From the NCBI GenBank assembly GCA_965221075.1, contig OZ244865.1, positions 682,001-746,000 on the forward strand: 64,000 nt of DNA. Reading direction: 5' to 3'. Positions within the stretch are counted from its first letter, which is position 1; every line of letters starts with the position of its first letter. The DNA comes from UBA2970 sp965221075. Lineage in GTDB: Bacteria > Verrucomicrobiota > Verrucomicrobiia > Limisphaerales > AAA164-E04. The notes below the pieces were generated by a model that saw only the letters and a program-made list of their open reading frames with translations, made no database searches and was not told the DNA's origin. The translations under genes were made by a program, and so were the position numbers. Positions 25,030 to 33,110 of this stretch are shown here, one piece after another.

Positions 25030-27528
25030 ATGAGTGACGAGGCATTCAACCATTTCACCCCCAGGGCGCAGCAGGTCTTGGCCCTGGCCCGGAAGGAGGC
25101 GGATCGGTTCCATCACACCTACGTGGGCACCGAGCATCTCCTCCTGGGGCTGATCAAGCTTGGGCAGGGGGTGGCCATCAACGTGCTCAAGGGCATGGGG
25201 CTGGAGCTGGAAGCGGTCCGCGCCGAGGTGGAGAACTTCGTCCCCCGTGGGGAGCAGAAGAAGTCGGCCGCCAACATCCCCCTCACCCCCCGGGTCAAGA
25301 AGGTCCTCAACCTCGCCGACAAGGAGGCCAAGAAGCTCAGCCACACCTACGTGGGCACCGAGCACATCCTGCTGGGCCTGCTGCGCGAGGGGGACGGCGT
25401 GGCGGCCCGGGTGCTCAAGAACCTGGACATCGACATCGAGAACACCCGCCAGCAGATCCTCAAGGAGCTGAACGCCAGCAGCCAGGGGGGAGGGGAGAGC
25501 CAGGGGGAGGACCTGGTGGCCGAGCGGGGCGGGGAGCGGCGCGGCGCGGGGAAGACGCCGGCCCTGCGGACCTTCGGCCGGGATCTGACCGAGCTGGCCT
25601 CCAAGGGGGAGCTGGATCCGGTGATCGGGCGCAAGGACGAGATCGAGAGGGTGATCCAGATCCTCTGCCGGCGCACCAAGAACAATCCCGTGCTGCTGGG
25701 AGAGGCCGGAGTGGGCAAGACCGCGGTGGTGGAGGGGCTGGCCCAGGAGATCGCCCGGGGCAACGTCCCCGAGCTGCTCCGGGACCGCAAGGTGGTCACC
25801 CTGGACCTGGCCCTGATGGTGGCGGGCACCAAGTACCGGGGCCAGTTCGAGGAGCGGATCAAGGCGGTGATGGAGGAGATCCGCCGCAGCAAGAAGATCA
25901 TCCTCTTCATCGACGAGCTGCACACCATAGTCGGGGCCGGTTCCGCCGAGGGGACCCTCGACGCGTCCAACATCATCAAGCCGGCCCTCTCCCGGGGGGA
26001 GATGCAGTGCGTGGGAGCGACCACCATCAACGAGTACCGCAAGTACATCGAGCGGGACGCGGCCCTGGAGCGCCGGTTCCAGTCGGTGAGCGTGGAGGCT
26101 CCCTCCATCCCCGATACGGTGCTCATCCTCAAGGGGCTGCGATCCAAGTTCGAGGATCACCACAACGTCACCCTCACCGACAAGTCGCTCGAGGCGGCGG
26201 CCCGCCTTTCCGACCGCTACATCACCGGCCGCTTCCTGCCCGACAAGGCCATCGACCTGATGGACGAGGCCGGGGCGAGAGCCCGGATCCTGTCCATGAG
26301 CCGTCCTCCCGACATCAAGGAGCTGGAGTCCCGGATCGACGAGATCAAGGCGGACAAGGAGAAGGCGATCCGGGAGCAGGACTTCGAGAAGGCGGCCTCC
26401 ATGCGCGACGACGAGAAGCAGGCCCGCAAGAACCTGGAGAAGGTGCTGGCCTCATGGAAGGCCGACAGGGAGGAGCAGCGGGTGGTGGTCGACGACAACG
26501 ACATCATCAACGTGGTGGCCAAGTGGACCGGGATTCCGCTCAGCCAGATGGAGCAGGGCGAGGTGGAGAGGCTGCTGGGGATGGAGAAGGAGCTGGCCCA
26601 GAGCGTGGTCGGGCAGAAGGAGGCCATCGGCGTCCTGTGCAAGGCGCTGTGCCGCTCGAGGGCCGACCTCAAGGATCCGTCCCGTCCCATCGGCGCCTTC
26701 GCCCTGCTGGGCCCCACCGGAGTGGGCAAGACCCTGCTGGCCAAGTCGCTGGCCTACCACATGTTCGGGGATTCGGACAGCCTGATCCACCTGGACATGA
26801 GCGAGTACATGGAGCGCTTCACCGTCTCCCGCCTGGTCGGGGCTCCCCCCGGATATGTGGGATACAACGAGGGGGGGCAGCTGACCGAGCAGGTGCGGCG
26901 CCGCCCCTACTCGGTGGTCCTCTTCGACGAGATAGAGAAGGCCCATCCCGACGTCTCCAACATGATCCTGCAGATCCTGGAGGAGGGGAAGCTCACCGAC
27001 ACGGTGGGCCGCAAGGTGGACTTCCGCAACACCATCATCCTGATGACCTCGAACCTGGGAGCCCGCGAGGCGGCCCAGGGCGAGGTGATCGGCTTCACTC
27101 CCTCGGGGCGGAAGGAGGACTACGAGGCGATGAAGAGCCGGATCGTCGACGAGGCCAAGCGGTTCTTCAAGCCGGAGTTCGTCAACCGCCTGGACGACAT
27201 GGTGGTATTCCACTCCCTGTCGCGGGAGGATCTGGCCCGGATCCTCGACCTGGAGATCGCCAAGGTGCTGGAGCGGCTCGAGCAGCGCAAGGTGAGGCTG
27301 GAGCTGGACGAGAGCGCCCGCGAGTTCCTGGTGGAGAAGGGCTACGATCCCAAGTACGGGGCCCGGCCCATGCGCCGGGCGGTGGAGCGGTACCTCGAGG
27401 ATCCCCTGGCGGAGGAGATACTCAAGGGGAACTTCGACGAGAAGACCCCCGTTCTGAAGGTGACGGCTGCCGAGGGCGGCCTGAAGATCAATCGGGAGGC
27501 CGCCCCCGCTCAGCCGGTCTCCGGCTAG
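25030..27528 (+). CDS. clpC: ATP-dependent Clp protease ATP-binding subunit ClpC
   Basis: An 832-residue AAA+ unfoldase. Two N-domain repeats (RAQQVLALARKEADRFHHTYVGTEHLLLGL and the matching KVLNLADKEAKKLSHTYVGTEHILLGL) are followed by AAA-1 with Walker A GEAGVGKT (about residue 223). A ClpC-type middle domain has a UVR-like motif (EQDFEKAASMRDDE), and AAA-2 has GPTGVGKT (about residue 560). It feeds substrates, including McsB-marked ones, to ClpP. GGGGAGG precedes the start. The frame continues upstream, but the ATG at 25030 begins the first N-domain. mcsA-mcsB are separated from it only by the opposing DHH gene. Confidence 0.96.
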   Translation: MSDEAFNHFTPRAQQVLALARKEADRFHHTYVGTEHLLLGLIKLGQGVAINVLKGMGLELEAVRAEVENFVPRGEQKKSAANIPLTPRVKKVLNLADKEAKKLSHTYVGTEHILLGLLREGDGVAARVLKNLDIDIENTRQQILKELNASSQGGGESQGEDLVAERGGERRGAGKTPALRTFGRDLTELASKGELDPVIGRKDEIERVIQILCRRTKNNPVLLGEAGVGKTAVVEGLAQEIARGNVPELLRDRKVVTLDLALMVAGTKYRGQFEERIKAVMEEIRRSKKIILFIDELHTIVGAGSAEGTLDASNIIKPALSRGEMQCVGATTINEYRKYIERDAALERRFQSVSVEAPSIPDTVLILKGLRSKFEDHHNVTLTDKSLEAAARLSDRYITGRFLPDKAIDLMDEAGARARILSMSRPPDIKELESRIDEIKADKEKAIREQDFEKAASMRDDEKQARKNLEKVLASWKADREEQRVVVDDNDIINVVAKWTGIPLSQMEQGEVERLLGMEKELAQSVVGQKEAIGVLCKALCRSRADLKDPSRPIGAFALLGPTGVGKTLLAKSLAYHMFGDSDSLIHLDMSEYMERFTVSRLVGAPPGYVGYNEGGQLTEQVRRRPYSVVLFDEIEKAHPDVSNMILQILEEGKLTDTVGRKVDFRNTIILMTSNLGAREAAQGEVIGFTPSGRKEDYEAMKSRIVDEAKRFFKPEFVNRLDDMVVFHSLSREDLARILDLEIAKVLERLEQRKVRLELDESAREFLVEKGYDPKYGARPMRRAVERYLEDPLAEEILKGNFDEKTPVLKVTAAEGGLKINREAAPAQPVSG

Positions 27529-27989
27529 ATCCGGACCTCCCGGCCTGGGCGCCGGGGAACGGATCCTTCGCTGTCCGGCCGCCGCGGGGCTTCGATCCGC
27601 GCCCCGCCCGGTCCGTGCTTCCGAACGCTGCCCCGAATCGGTTTCGGACCATCGGGAATGGAGCGGCTCTTCCGCCTATCCCAGGCCGTCGCCGGTTTGC
27701 GCTCCTGGCGCGTCGGGGCTTCTTTCCGGGCCTGTCCCAGATGGGCCGACTGCCTATGGGGCAGCCGGCCTGCCTTGCCGCTGCGGAGCATTCCGCATGG
27801 CGGGCGCCTCCGCGCTGCAACCATGCGTTCGGATCCCCAGCCCGCAGGAAGCGGCCCTCCACCGGCAGGTCCGAAGGAACCTGCCCGGGCCCGGAGCCTG
27901 CCCGAAGCGGTTCAGGTTAGACCGTCGGGATTGACGGAGAAGACGGCAGAGCGGAAGAGAGCCGGCGCAAAGGCGGGAACGGAATCCTT
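27529..27989. other. Intergenic region after clpC
   Basis: These 461 bp lie between the ends of clpC and the XRE/ImmA gene, which converge here. The open stretches translate to Arg/Pro/Ser-rich sequence without any recognisable family. I see no clear terminator hairpin with a T tract, no tRNA and no repeat shared with other parts of the window. Confidence 0.5.
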
Positions 27990-29249
27990 TCAAGTCCGCA
28001 ACGTGGAGGCGTGCCCATTGCCGCATGCCTCCTCGGCAAGCCTGAGCAGGGCATCGCCCTTGATCCGCAGCGGCCTGCTCAATTCCAGGATCCGTCCGCG
28101 GGAGATTTCGCCGCGACGATAGGCTTCGATAGCGAGGCGGGCGATTTCGGAGCGGAGTTCACGGTCCCGGTCTTCTTCCCTCTCCTTCTTGAAGACATCG
28201 GACCCGCAGAGGGATTCGAGAAACCTTCGCCCGAAACTCTCCCGGTCGAGAAGAGCGCTGCATTCGTGCTCGGAGACATGGCGAAGGCTTTTCAGGCGGC
28301 ATGCTGCCGCCCGGTAGCTCGTTCTGAAACGGCGGGCGATCCTGGCGATGTCCATGCAGGTAACCCGCTGAGAACGGGAGGGGGAGCGCTGGGATGCTTC
28401 GGTGCGAACTCCGCTGGCGGAATCGAAGATGGAATAGTCCCTGCGGCTTGGCTTGTCCTTGCCAAGGTGTCCCAGGCAGGCGCGTATTCCGGCTCTCGGC
28501 ATGAGAAAGGCGGCAGCGAAGGCGCTTGCTCTTACTTCGGCCAAGTCGGACGAGTTGGCACCGCTGGAGATCGCGATGCTTCGATCGCGATCGAAGAGGG
28601 CGTGAGCGTACTCGTGGGCATAGGAGAAGCGCTTCCTTCCATTCGGCTGGGACGCGTTCGCCAGGACTGCCATGCCGACGCTGGGATGTCGAATGAAGAG
28701 ACCGGACATCGCACCCGGCAAGCTGGCGCTGGAAGCCCAGATGGACTGGGAGGCTATGAGCTCGGCAACATCGCCGATGGGGGAGTCGGCGATGCCCAGC
28801 CGGCCTCGCTCCTGTTCGGCGGCCTCTTCTCCTTGCTCTGCGGCCTCTCCTCTCGAGCGCGGAGGCTTCCTGTCGTATCTCGGCGGACTTGAACGGGCTT
28901 CGTCGCCAAGCAGCCGTTCGAGCACGAACCCTTCCCGGAACAGGTGGACGCGTCTTGCGACCTGCTCGTTCGTGTCGGGATCCTTCTCCAAGCCCGGGGC
29001 CACTCGATGCAGTGCGGCCAGCACATCGCCCACCTCGTCCATCGCCTTCTCGTCCAGAAGATCGGACACGTGGCGGTGGTAGAGCTCGGAAAGCTGGACC
29101 AGTTCAAGAGTGGATACCGACCGGGTGCCTGCCTCCAGCTGCGAGATGGCGGTTCTGGGCAGGCTCAGGGCATCGGCGACCTCCTTTTGCGTAAAGCTTC
29201 GGGACTTGCGCACCGCCCTCAATCGAGTTCCGAGAACTATGGCATTCAT
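27990..29249 (-). CDS. XRE-family regulator with ImmA/IrrE metallopeptidase domain
   Basis: A 419-residue protein. The N-terminal helix-turn-helix (RLRAVRKSRSFTQKEVADALSLPRTAISQLEAG, about residues 8-40) is XRE type. A charged linker rich in Glu/Arg follows, then a zinc-peptidase domain with YAHEYAHALF (HExxH, about residue 207). The last 130 residues are helical and unassigned. ImmA/IrrE proteins cleave repressors in mobile elements or stress circuits, and single-chain XRE-ImmA fusions often accompany toxin or phage genes. No toxin or integrase gene is next to it. The ATG at 29249 is preceded by a good GGAGGTG site. A TATA-like run (CATATAG) overlaps that site. Confidence 0.82.
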   Translation of the reverse strand: MNAIVLGTRLRAVRKSRSFTQKEVADALSLPRTAISQLEAGTRSVSTLELVQLSELYHRHVSDLLDEKAMDEVGDVLAALHRVAPGLEKDPDTNEQVARRVHLFREGFVLERLLGDEARSSPPRYDRKPPRSRGEAAEQGEEAAEQERGRLGIADSPIGDVAELIASQSIWASSASLPGAMSGLFIRHPSVGMAVLANASQPNGRKRFSYAHEYAHALFDRDRSIAISSGANSSDLAEVRASAFAAAFLMPRAGIRACLGHLGKDKPSRRDYSIFDSASGVRTEASQRSPSRSQRVTCMDIARIARRFRTSYRAAACRLKSLRHVSEHECSALLDRESFGRRFLESLCGSDVFKKEREEDRDRELRSEIARLAIEAYRRGEISRGRILELSRPLRIKGDALLRLAEEACGNGHASTLRT

Positions 29250-29542
29250 GGCGCTTGCACCTCCTATATGAGTGCCAGATCTCGGCAGAAGCAAGCGTCC
29301 GGGTCTTCATAGCCGGACACGATAGGCGATTCGTGCCCATCGTTGGACTGGAAACCGCTCGTTCTCGCGTCGGGCGTCCAGCCAGCCATGCCGGAAACGG
29401 ACAGCGGTGGATGCTTGCGCAGGACTCCGGGAGACCGGCTGAAGGGGGATCCGAGGCCATTGCCATTGGCCGATGCGAAGGCGGCGCTGCCTGTCCCGGC
29501 GCCGATCGCAGGTATCCCGCCATCCCGGACCAGCAAGCGCTG

Positions 29543-30628
29543 CTACAGGGCGGTCAGCTCCTCGAGCACCTGATCCTCTTCCAGGCGGTGGCCTCCGGTG
29601 GCCTGGCCGATGCGGTGGGCCAGCACGAAGCGCACCTCGCCCCCCGAGTTCTTCTTGTCCAGCTGCATGGCCGACCAGAGGGACTTGGCCTTGCGCCTGT
29701 CGAGGGTGGCTCGCACCGGAAGCCCGAGCTGGCTGAGCAGGTCCTCGATGCGGCGGGCTCCCGCCCTGGGCATCCGGGCGTGCCGGCAGGAGAGCCGGGC
29801 GGCCGCCACCTGGCCGATGGAGATGGCTTCGCCGTGCAGGTACCGGCCGTATCCGGACCTGGCTTCAAGGGCATGCCCCACCGTGTGCCCGAAGTTGAGT
29901 ATGGCCCGCAGGCCGCCCTCCTTCTCGTCCTGGGCCACGATCTCGGCCTTGATGCGGCAGCAGCGGGCGATGATCCGGGAGAGCGTCTCCTTCCGGCGAT
30001 CCAGGATCCGGCCCCGCTCCCTTTCCAGGAGGCCGAAGAGGCGGGCGTCCCGGATGACGCCGTACTTGACCACCTCGGCCAGCCCCGACAGGTACTCGCG
30101 CTCCGGAAGAGTGTCGACGAGCCTGGTGTCGCACAGGACCAGGCGGGGCTGGTGGAAGGCTCCCACCAGGTTCTTTCCCTGGGGAAGGTTGACTCCGGTC
30201 TTGCCTCCCACGGAGCTGTCCACCTGGGCCAGAAGGGAGGTGGGGACCTGCACCAGGTCGATCCCCCGGAGGAAGCTGGCCGCCATGAAGCCGGCCAGGT
30301 CTCCCACCACCCCTCCCCCCAGCGCGATCACCAGGGACTTCCGGTCCAGCCCGGCCTGGATCATCTCCTTGAAGCCCTTGCCCAGCTGCGAGAGGCTCTT
30401 GGAGGACTCTCCCTCGGGAACCGCATGGAGGGCGGCACGGAATCCCGCCTTTTCCAGGGACTCGACGGCCCCTGCTCCATGGAGCTTCTCGACCCTGCTG
30501 TCGGTCACCACCAGGCAGCGGCGGCTGGCTCCCAAAGCGGCGCACCGCTTTCCCAAAGTGGACAGCAAGCCGTCCCCGACCAGGATGTCGTAGCTGCGGG
30601 ATCCCAGAGGGACTTGGATCTTGCGCAT
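29543..30628 (-). CDS. aroB: 3-dehydroquinate synthase
   Basis: A 361-residue NAD- and zinc-dependent enzyme converting DAHP to 3-dehydroquinate, the second step toward chorismate. It shows VGDGLLSTLG, VPEGESSKSL, the NAD loop ALGGGVVGDLAGFMAASFLRGI, QVPTSLLAQVDSSVGGKTGVNLPQGKNLVGAFHQP, and the zinc His in NFGHTVGHALE and LHGEAISIG. It is complete. The promoter (-10 at 30643-30638) lies so close to the ATG that only about three untranslated bases are expected, and an inverted repeat overlaps that -10. It adds to the cluster of chorismate-related genes in the window. Confidence 0.96.
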   Translation of the reverse strand: MRKIQVPLGSRSYDILVGDGLLSTLGKRCAALGASRRCLVVTDSRVEKLHGAGAVESLEKAGFRAALHAVPEGESSKSLSQLGKGFKEMIQAGLDRKSLVIALGGGVVGDLAGFMAASFLRGIDLVQVPTSLLAQVDSSVGGKTGVNLPQGKNLVGAFHQPRLVLCDTRLVDTLPEREYLSGLAEVVKYGVIRDARLFGLLERERGRILDRRKETLSRIIARCCRIKAEIVAQDEKEGGLRAILNFGHTVGHALEARSGYGRYLHGEAISIGQVAAARLSCRHARMPRAGARRIEDLLSQLGLPVRATLDRRKAKSLWSAMQLDKKNSGGEVRFVLAHRIGQATGGHRLEEDQVLEELTAL

Positions 30629-30634
30629 GCAAAT

Positions 30635-30653
30635 CCGACGCTAGGAGCGTCGG
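30635..30653. promoter_or_regulatory. Operator-like inverted repeat over the aroB -10 box
   Basis: CCGACGCT, three bases, AGCGTCGG: perfect 8-bp arms, overlapping the putative -10 (30643-30638) of aroB. The position suits a repressor site. No T tract makes it a terminator. Confidence 0.5.
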
Positions 30654-30666
30654 AGCCGGATGTCAA
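30638..30666 (-). promoter_or_regulatory. Putative aroB promoter
   Basis: TTGACA (30666-30661), 17 bp, TAGCGT (30643-30638). The predicted start near 30631 is three bases from the ATG at 30628, so the mRNA would be effectively leaderless. Confidence 0.55.
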
Positions 30667-30722
30667 AACCAGGCGTTCTCCCGCTTCCGGCATGGCGGCG
30701 TCCCCGTCCTGGCGAATTGGCC

Positions 30723-30751
30723 TTGCTCCCCCGCAAGTGGCGGCATAGGCT
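30723..30751 (+). promoter_or_regulatory. Putative rpmB promoter
   Basis: TTGCTC (30723-30728), 17 bp, TAGGCT (30746-30751). The ribosome site GGAGGT (30767-30772) follows before the ATG at 30780. Confidence 0.5.
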
Positions 30752-30779
30752 CCCCGCCTCTTTATTGGAGGTAGTCTGT

Positions 30780-31052
30780 ATGTCTCGGATCTGTCAGCTC
30801 ACCGGAAAGCGCCCCCGCAAGGGCAACCACATATGGCGCAGGGGCAAGGCCAAGAAGGAAGGAGGGATCGGCACCCACATCACCGGGGTGACCCGGCGCC
30901 GCTTCTTTCCCAACCTTCAGCGTGTCAGGGTGATCGTCGACGGCGAGATCAAGCATGTGCGGGTCGCCGCCAAGGCCATCAAGAAGGGAATGATCACCAA
31001 GGCTCCCCGTCGGCGCTGGCGCAAGTCGGCGGCCGTCGTGAAGCCGTCCTGA
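30780..31052 (+). CDS. rpmB: Ribosomal protein bL28
   Basis: A 90-residue, strongly basic protein of the large ribosomal subunit. It opens SRICQLTGKRPRKGNHI, followed by TRRRFFPNLQRVRVIVDGEIKHVRVAAKAIKKGMI, the typical bL28 core. It contains only one of the Cys residues seen in zinc-binding forms, so it is the zinc-free type. The ATG has a textbook GGAGGT site at 30767-30772, and longer upstream in-frame starts are not needed. It stands alone as a single gene divergent from aroB. Confidence 0.96.
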   Translation: MSRICQLTGKRPRKGNHIWRRGKAKKEGGIGTHITGVTRRRFFPNLQRVRVIVDGEIKHVRVAAKAIKKGMITKAPRRRWRKSAAVVKPS

Positions 31053-31383
31053 GCATCCCGTCTCGCGCCTCAGGGCCCGGGTGCCGCCGTTCGTCCTTCC
31101 AGCTGCGGCAAGCCAGGCCGCCGCACCGGTGCCGCCCGGGAACCCGGCGCTGTCGTTTCGCCCAAGAGCGGCGGTCCCGTCCGCGGCACGGTTCCTGATC
31201 CGGCAGGCTCGGGAGTGCCGGATAGGCGGCGTTCCTGGCCCCCTGCTGCGGATTCGTGCCCCGTGGCTATGGAGCGCAGCTGGACCCTGGCTGCCTGCGC
31301 TGGAAGACCTGATAGAGGCTGTAGGGTAAGTGCCAGGCGGGTCCGATCGGCCCTTGCCCGACTCCCCGTCGCAGCGGATCTCT
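31053..31383. other. Intergenic region between rpmB and smpB
   Basis: These 331 bp lie between two converging genes. No reading frame with family resemblance, tRNA or clear terminator is visible. The sequence contains several GGC/GCC-rich short palindromes, none followed by a T tract. Confidence 0.45.
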
Positions 31384-31875
31384 CTAGCGTCCCTTCAGGT
31401 GGTGCATCATGCTGCGCTGCGCCTCCCTGTCCGCTTCCCGGGCCTGCAGATCCCTCCGCTTGTCCCTGTGCTCCTTCCCCCGGGCCACTCCCAGCCGCAC
31501 CTTGACCTTGCTGCCCTTCCAGTAGAGGGAGAGGGGGATCAGGGTGTGTCCTCCAGCCGATTCCAGCACGAAGAGCTTGCGGATCTCCGACCGGCTCAGC
31601 AGGAGCTTCCTCTTCGAGCGGGGTTCGTGGTTCTCCCGGTTGCCGTGGAGGTACTCGTCGATGTGCGCGTTGCAGAGGAAGGCTTCGCCGTTCTCGATCC
31701 GGGCGTAGGCGTCGCGGATCTGGCCCTGGCCCGCCCGCAGGGACTTGACCTCGGTGCCCTTCAGGACGATGCCCGCTTCCAGAGTCTCGAGGATGTGGTA
31801 CTCGTGCCTGGCCTTGCGGTTGGAAAGGATGGGACGCTCGTCGCTCGCGGCCTTCCTGGAGGGGGAAGGGGACAC
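31384..31875 (-). CDS. smpB: SsrA-binding protein SmpB
   Basis: A 163-residue protein that binds tmRNA and brings it to stalled ribosomes. It shows LSNRKARHEYHILETLEAGIVLKGTEVKSLRAGQ, AYARIENGEAFLCNAHIDEY, RKLLLSRSEIRKL and the C-terminal KVRLGVARGKEHRDKR tail that enters the mRNA channel. Length and order are standard. It lies 14 bp after rpoZ in the same leftward unit. The tmRNA gene itself is not in the window as far as I can see. Confidence 0.96.
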   Translation of the reverse strand: MSPSPSRKAASDERPILSNRKARHEYHILETLEAGIVLKGTEVKSLRAGQGQIRDAYARIENGEAFLCNAHIDEYLHGNRENHEPRSKRKLLLSRSEIRKLFVLESAGGHTLIPLSLYWKGSKVKVRLGVARGKEHRDKRRDLQAREADREAQRSMMHHLKGR

Positions 31876-31889
31876 GCTGCCCTCCCGCG

Positions 31890-32111
31890 CTAGTCCTCGA
31901 TGTCCGTCTGCTCTTGGGCCGAGGTCCAGGTGATGCGCTCCTCGGCGATCTCCTGGAGGGCGATGTCCATGGAGCTCGTTCCCGGGGGGGGCGCTTCGAT
32001 CAGCGGCCGGCTCCCCTGGGTGAGGGAGCGGATCCTCTTGGATACCAGATTGACCAGTATGTTCGGATTGGGTACCTTGCCGGACGCCTGTTTGATGAGC
32101 TCGGTGTTCAA
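31890..32111 (-). CDS. rpoZ: RNA polymerase omega subunit
   Basis: A 73-residue protein beginning at a TTG codon: NTELIKQASGKVPNPNILVNLVSKRIRSL, then IALQEIAEERITW. This matches omega proteins of PVC bacteria, in which the NPN..LV..VS.R motif binds the beta' C-terminus. The upstream frame is open but not conserved, and the putative promoter (TTGCTA 32176-32171, 18 bp, TAGGAT 32152-32147) would start transcription near 32140, so the TTG at 32111 is the likely start. It forms a leftward operon with smpB. Confidence 0.88.
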   Translation of the reverse strand: MNTELIKQASGKVPNPNILVNLVSKRIRSLTQGSRPLIEAPPPGTSSMDIALQEIAEERITWTSAQEQTDIED

Positions 32112-32146
32112 GGGCTTGTCTAGTTCCAGAAACCTCGGGCGGGCGG

Positions 32147-32176
32147 ATCCTATTGGCCTAGGGTTCCCGATAGCAA
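32147..32176 (-). promoter_or_regulatory. Putative rpoZ-smpB promoter
   Basis: TTGCTA (32176-32171), 18 bp, TAGGAT (32152-32147), with a leader of about 30 nt. Confidence 0.5.
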
Positions 32177-32210
32177 GCCTTTGCCTCCCTTTCCCGGTCT
32201 TTTCCCTGGA

Positions 32211-33104
32211 GTGAAGAATCCCGATCTCGTGCGGTTCGTGGAGGAGAGCAAGCCTCTGGTGGAGAAGGGCCTGCGGCAGATCCTCCCCTCGGCCCGTCTC
32301 CGCCCGGCGCGGCTGCACGAGTCCATGCGCTACTCTCTCCTGTCCGGAGGCAAGCGGCTGCGGCCCCTGCTATGCCTGGCCGCGGCCCGGGCCTGCGGGG
32401 GCAGCATCGCCGACGCTCTGCCGCTGGCCTGCGCGGTGGAGTGCGTCCACGCCTTCTCCCTGATCCACGACGACCTGCCGGCCATGGACGACGACGACCT
32501 GCGCCGCGGCCAGCCCACCAACCACAAGGTGTACGGGGAGGCCATGGCCATACTGGCCGGCGACGCCTTGCTCAGCCTGGCCTTCGAGTCGGCGGCGCGG
32601 AGCCGGGCCGTCTCCCGCTACGGACACGGGGAGATGGTCCGGGAACTGGCCCTGGCCTCCGGATCCCGGCAGCTGATCGGAGGCCAGGCGGCCGACATCG
32701 AAGGGGAGGGGAAGTCCCTTTCGGGAGCCGACCTGCGCTTCATCCACGAACGGAAGACCTCCGCGCTGCTGGGCTGCGCGGTGCGGCTGGGCGGAATGAG
32801 CGCCGACTGCGCCCCGGGGCAGCTCGAGGCCCTGACCCGGTTCGGAAATAGGGTCGGGCTGGCCTTCCAGGTGATCGACGACATCCTCGACGTCACACAG
32901 AGCACCGAGACCCTGGGCAAGACCGCCGGAAAGGACCAGGCGAGCGGCAAGTCAACCTATCCCGCGGTCTACGGTCTGGAGGGCTCCCGGAGGATCGCGC
33001 GCCGCCTGACCCGGCAGGCCCGGAGCAGCCTGGAGGGATTCCCCGCCCGGAGGGCAGCGGCCCTGCGGGCCCTGGCCGGCCACCTGCTGGAGCGGGACCG
33101 CTGA
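32211..33104 (+). CDS. ispA: Short-chain polyprenyl (farnesyl/geranylgeranyl) diphosphate synthase
   Basis: A 297-residue all-helical prenyltransferase. The first Asp-rich motif is LIHDDLPAMDDDDLRRGQPTNHKVYG and the second is FQVIDDILDVT. GGKRLRPLL binds diphosphate, and GGQAADI is typical of IspA. Length suggests a C15-C20 product. It supplies carriers such as the undecaprenyl chain recycled by uppP at 50702. The start is a GTG with no good ribosome site; it diverges from rpoZ over 99 bp. Confidence 0.92.
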   Translation: MKNPDLVRFVEESKPLVEKGLRQILPSARLRPARLHESMRYSLLSGGKRLRPLLCLAAARACGGSIADALPLACAVECVHAFSLIHDDLPAMDDDDLRRGQPTNHKVYGEAMAILAGDALLSLAFESAARSRAVSRYGHGEMVRELALASGSRQLIGGQAADIEGEGKSLSGADLRFIHERKTSALLGCAVRLGGMSADCAPGQLEALTRFGNRVGLAFQVIDDILDVTQSTETLGKTAGKDQASGKSTYPAVYGLEGSRRIARRLTRQARSSLEGFPARRAAALRALAGHLLERDR

Positions 33105-33110
33105 GGGCGG

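Noticed and set aside
22721..25045. Long leftward open frame across mcsB
   Set aside because: It covers mcsB antisense and only overlaps the true DHH gene in another frame; no family signal.
29264..29536. Leftward 90-codon frame before the XRE gene
   Set aside because: It would end just before the XRE ribosome site, but composition is low-complexity and no family is recognisable.
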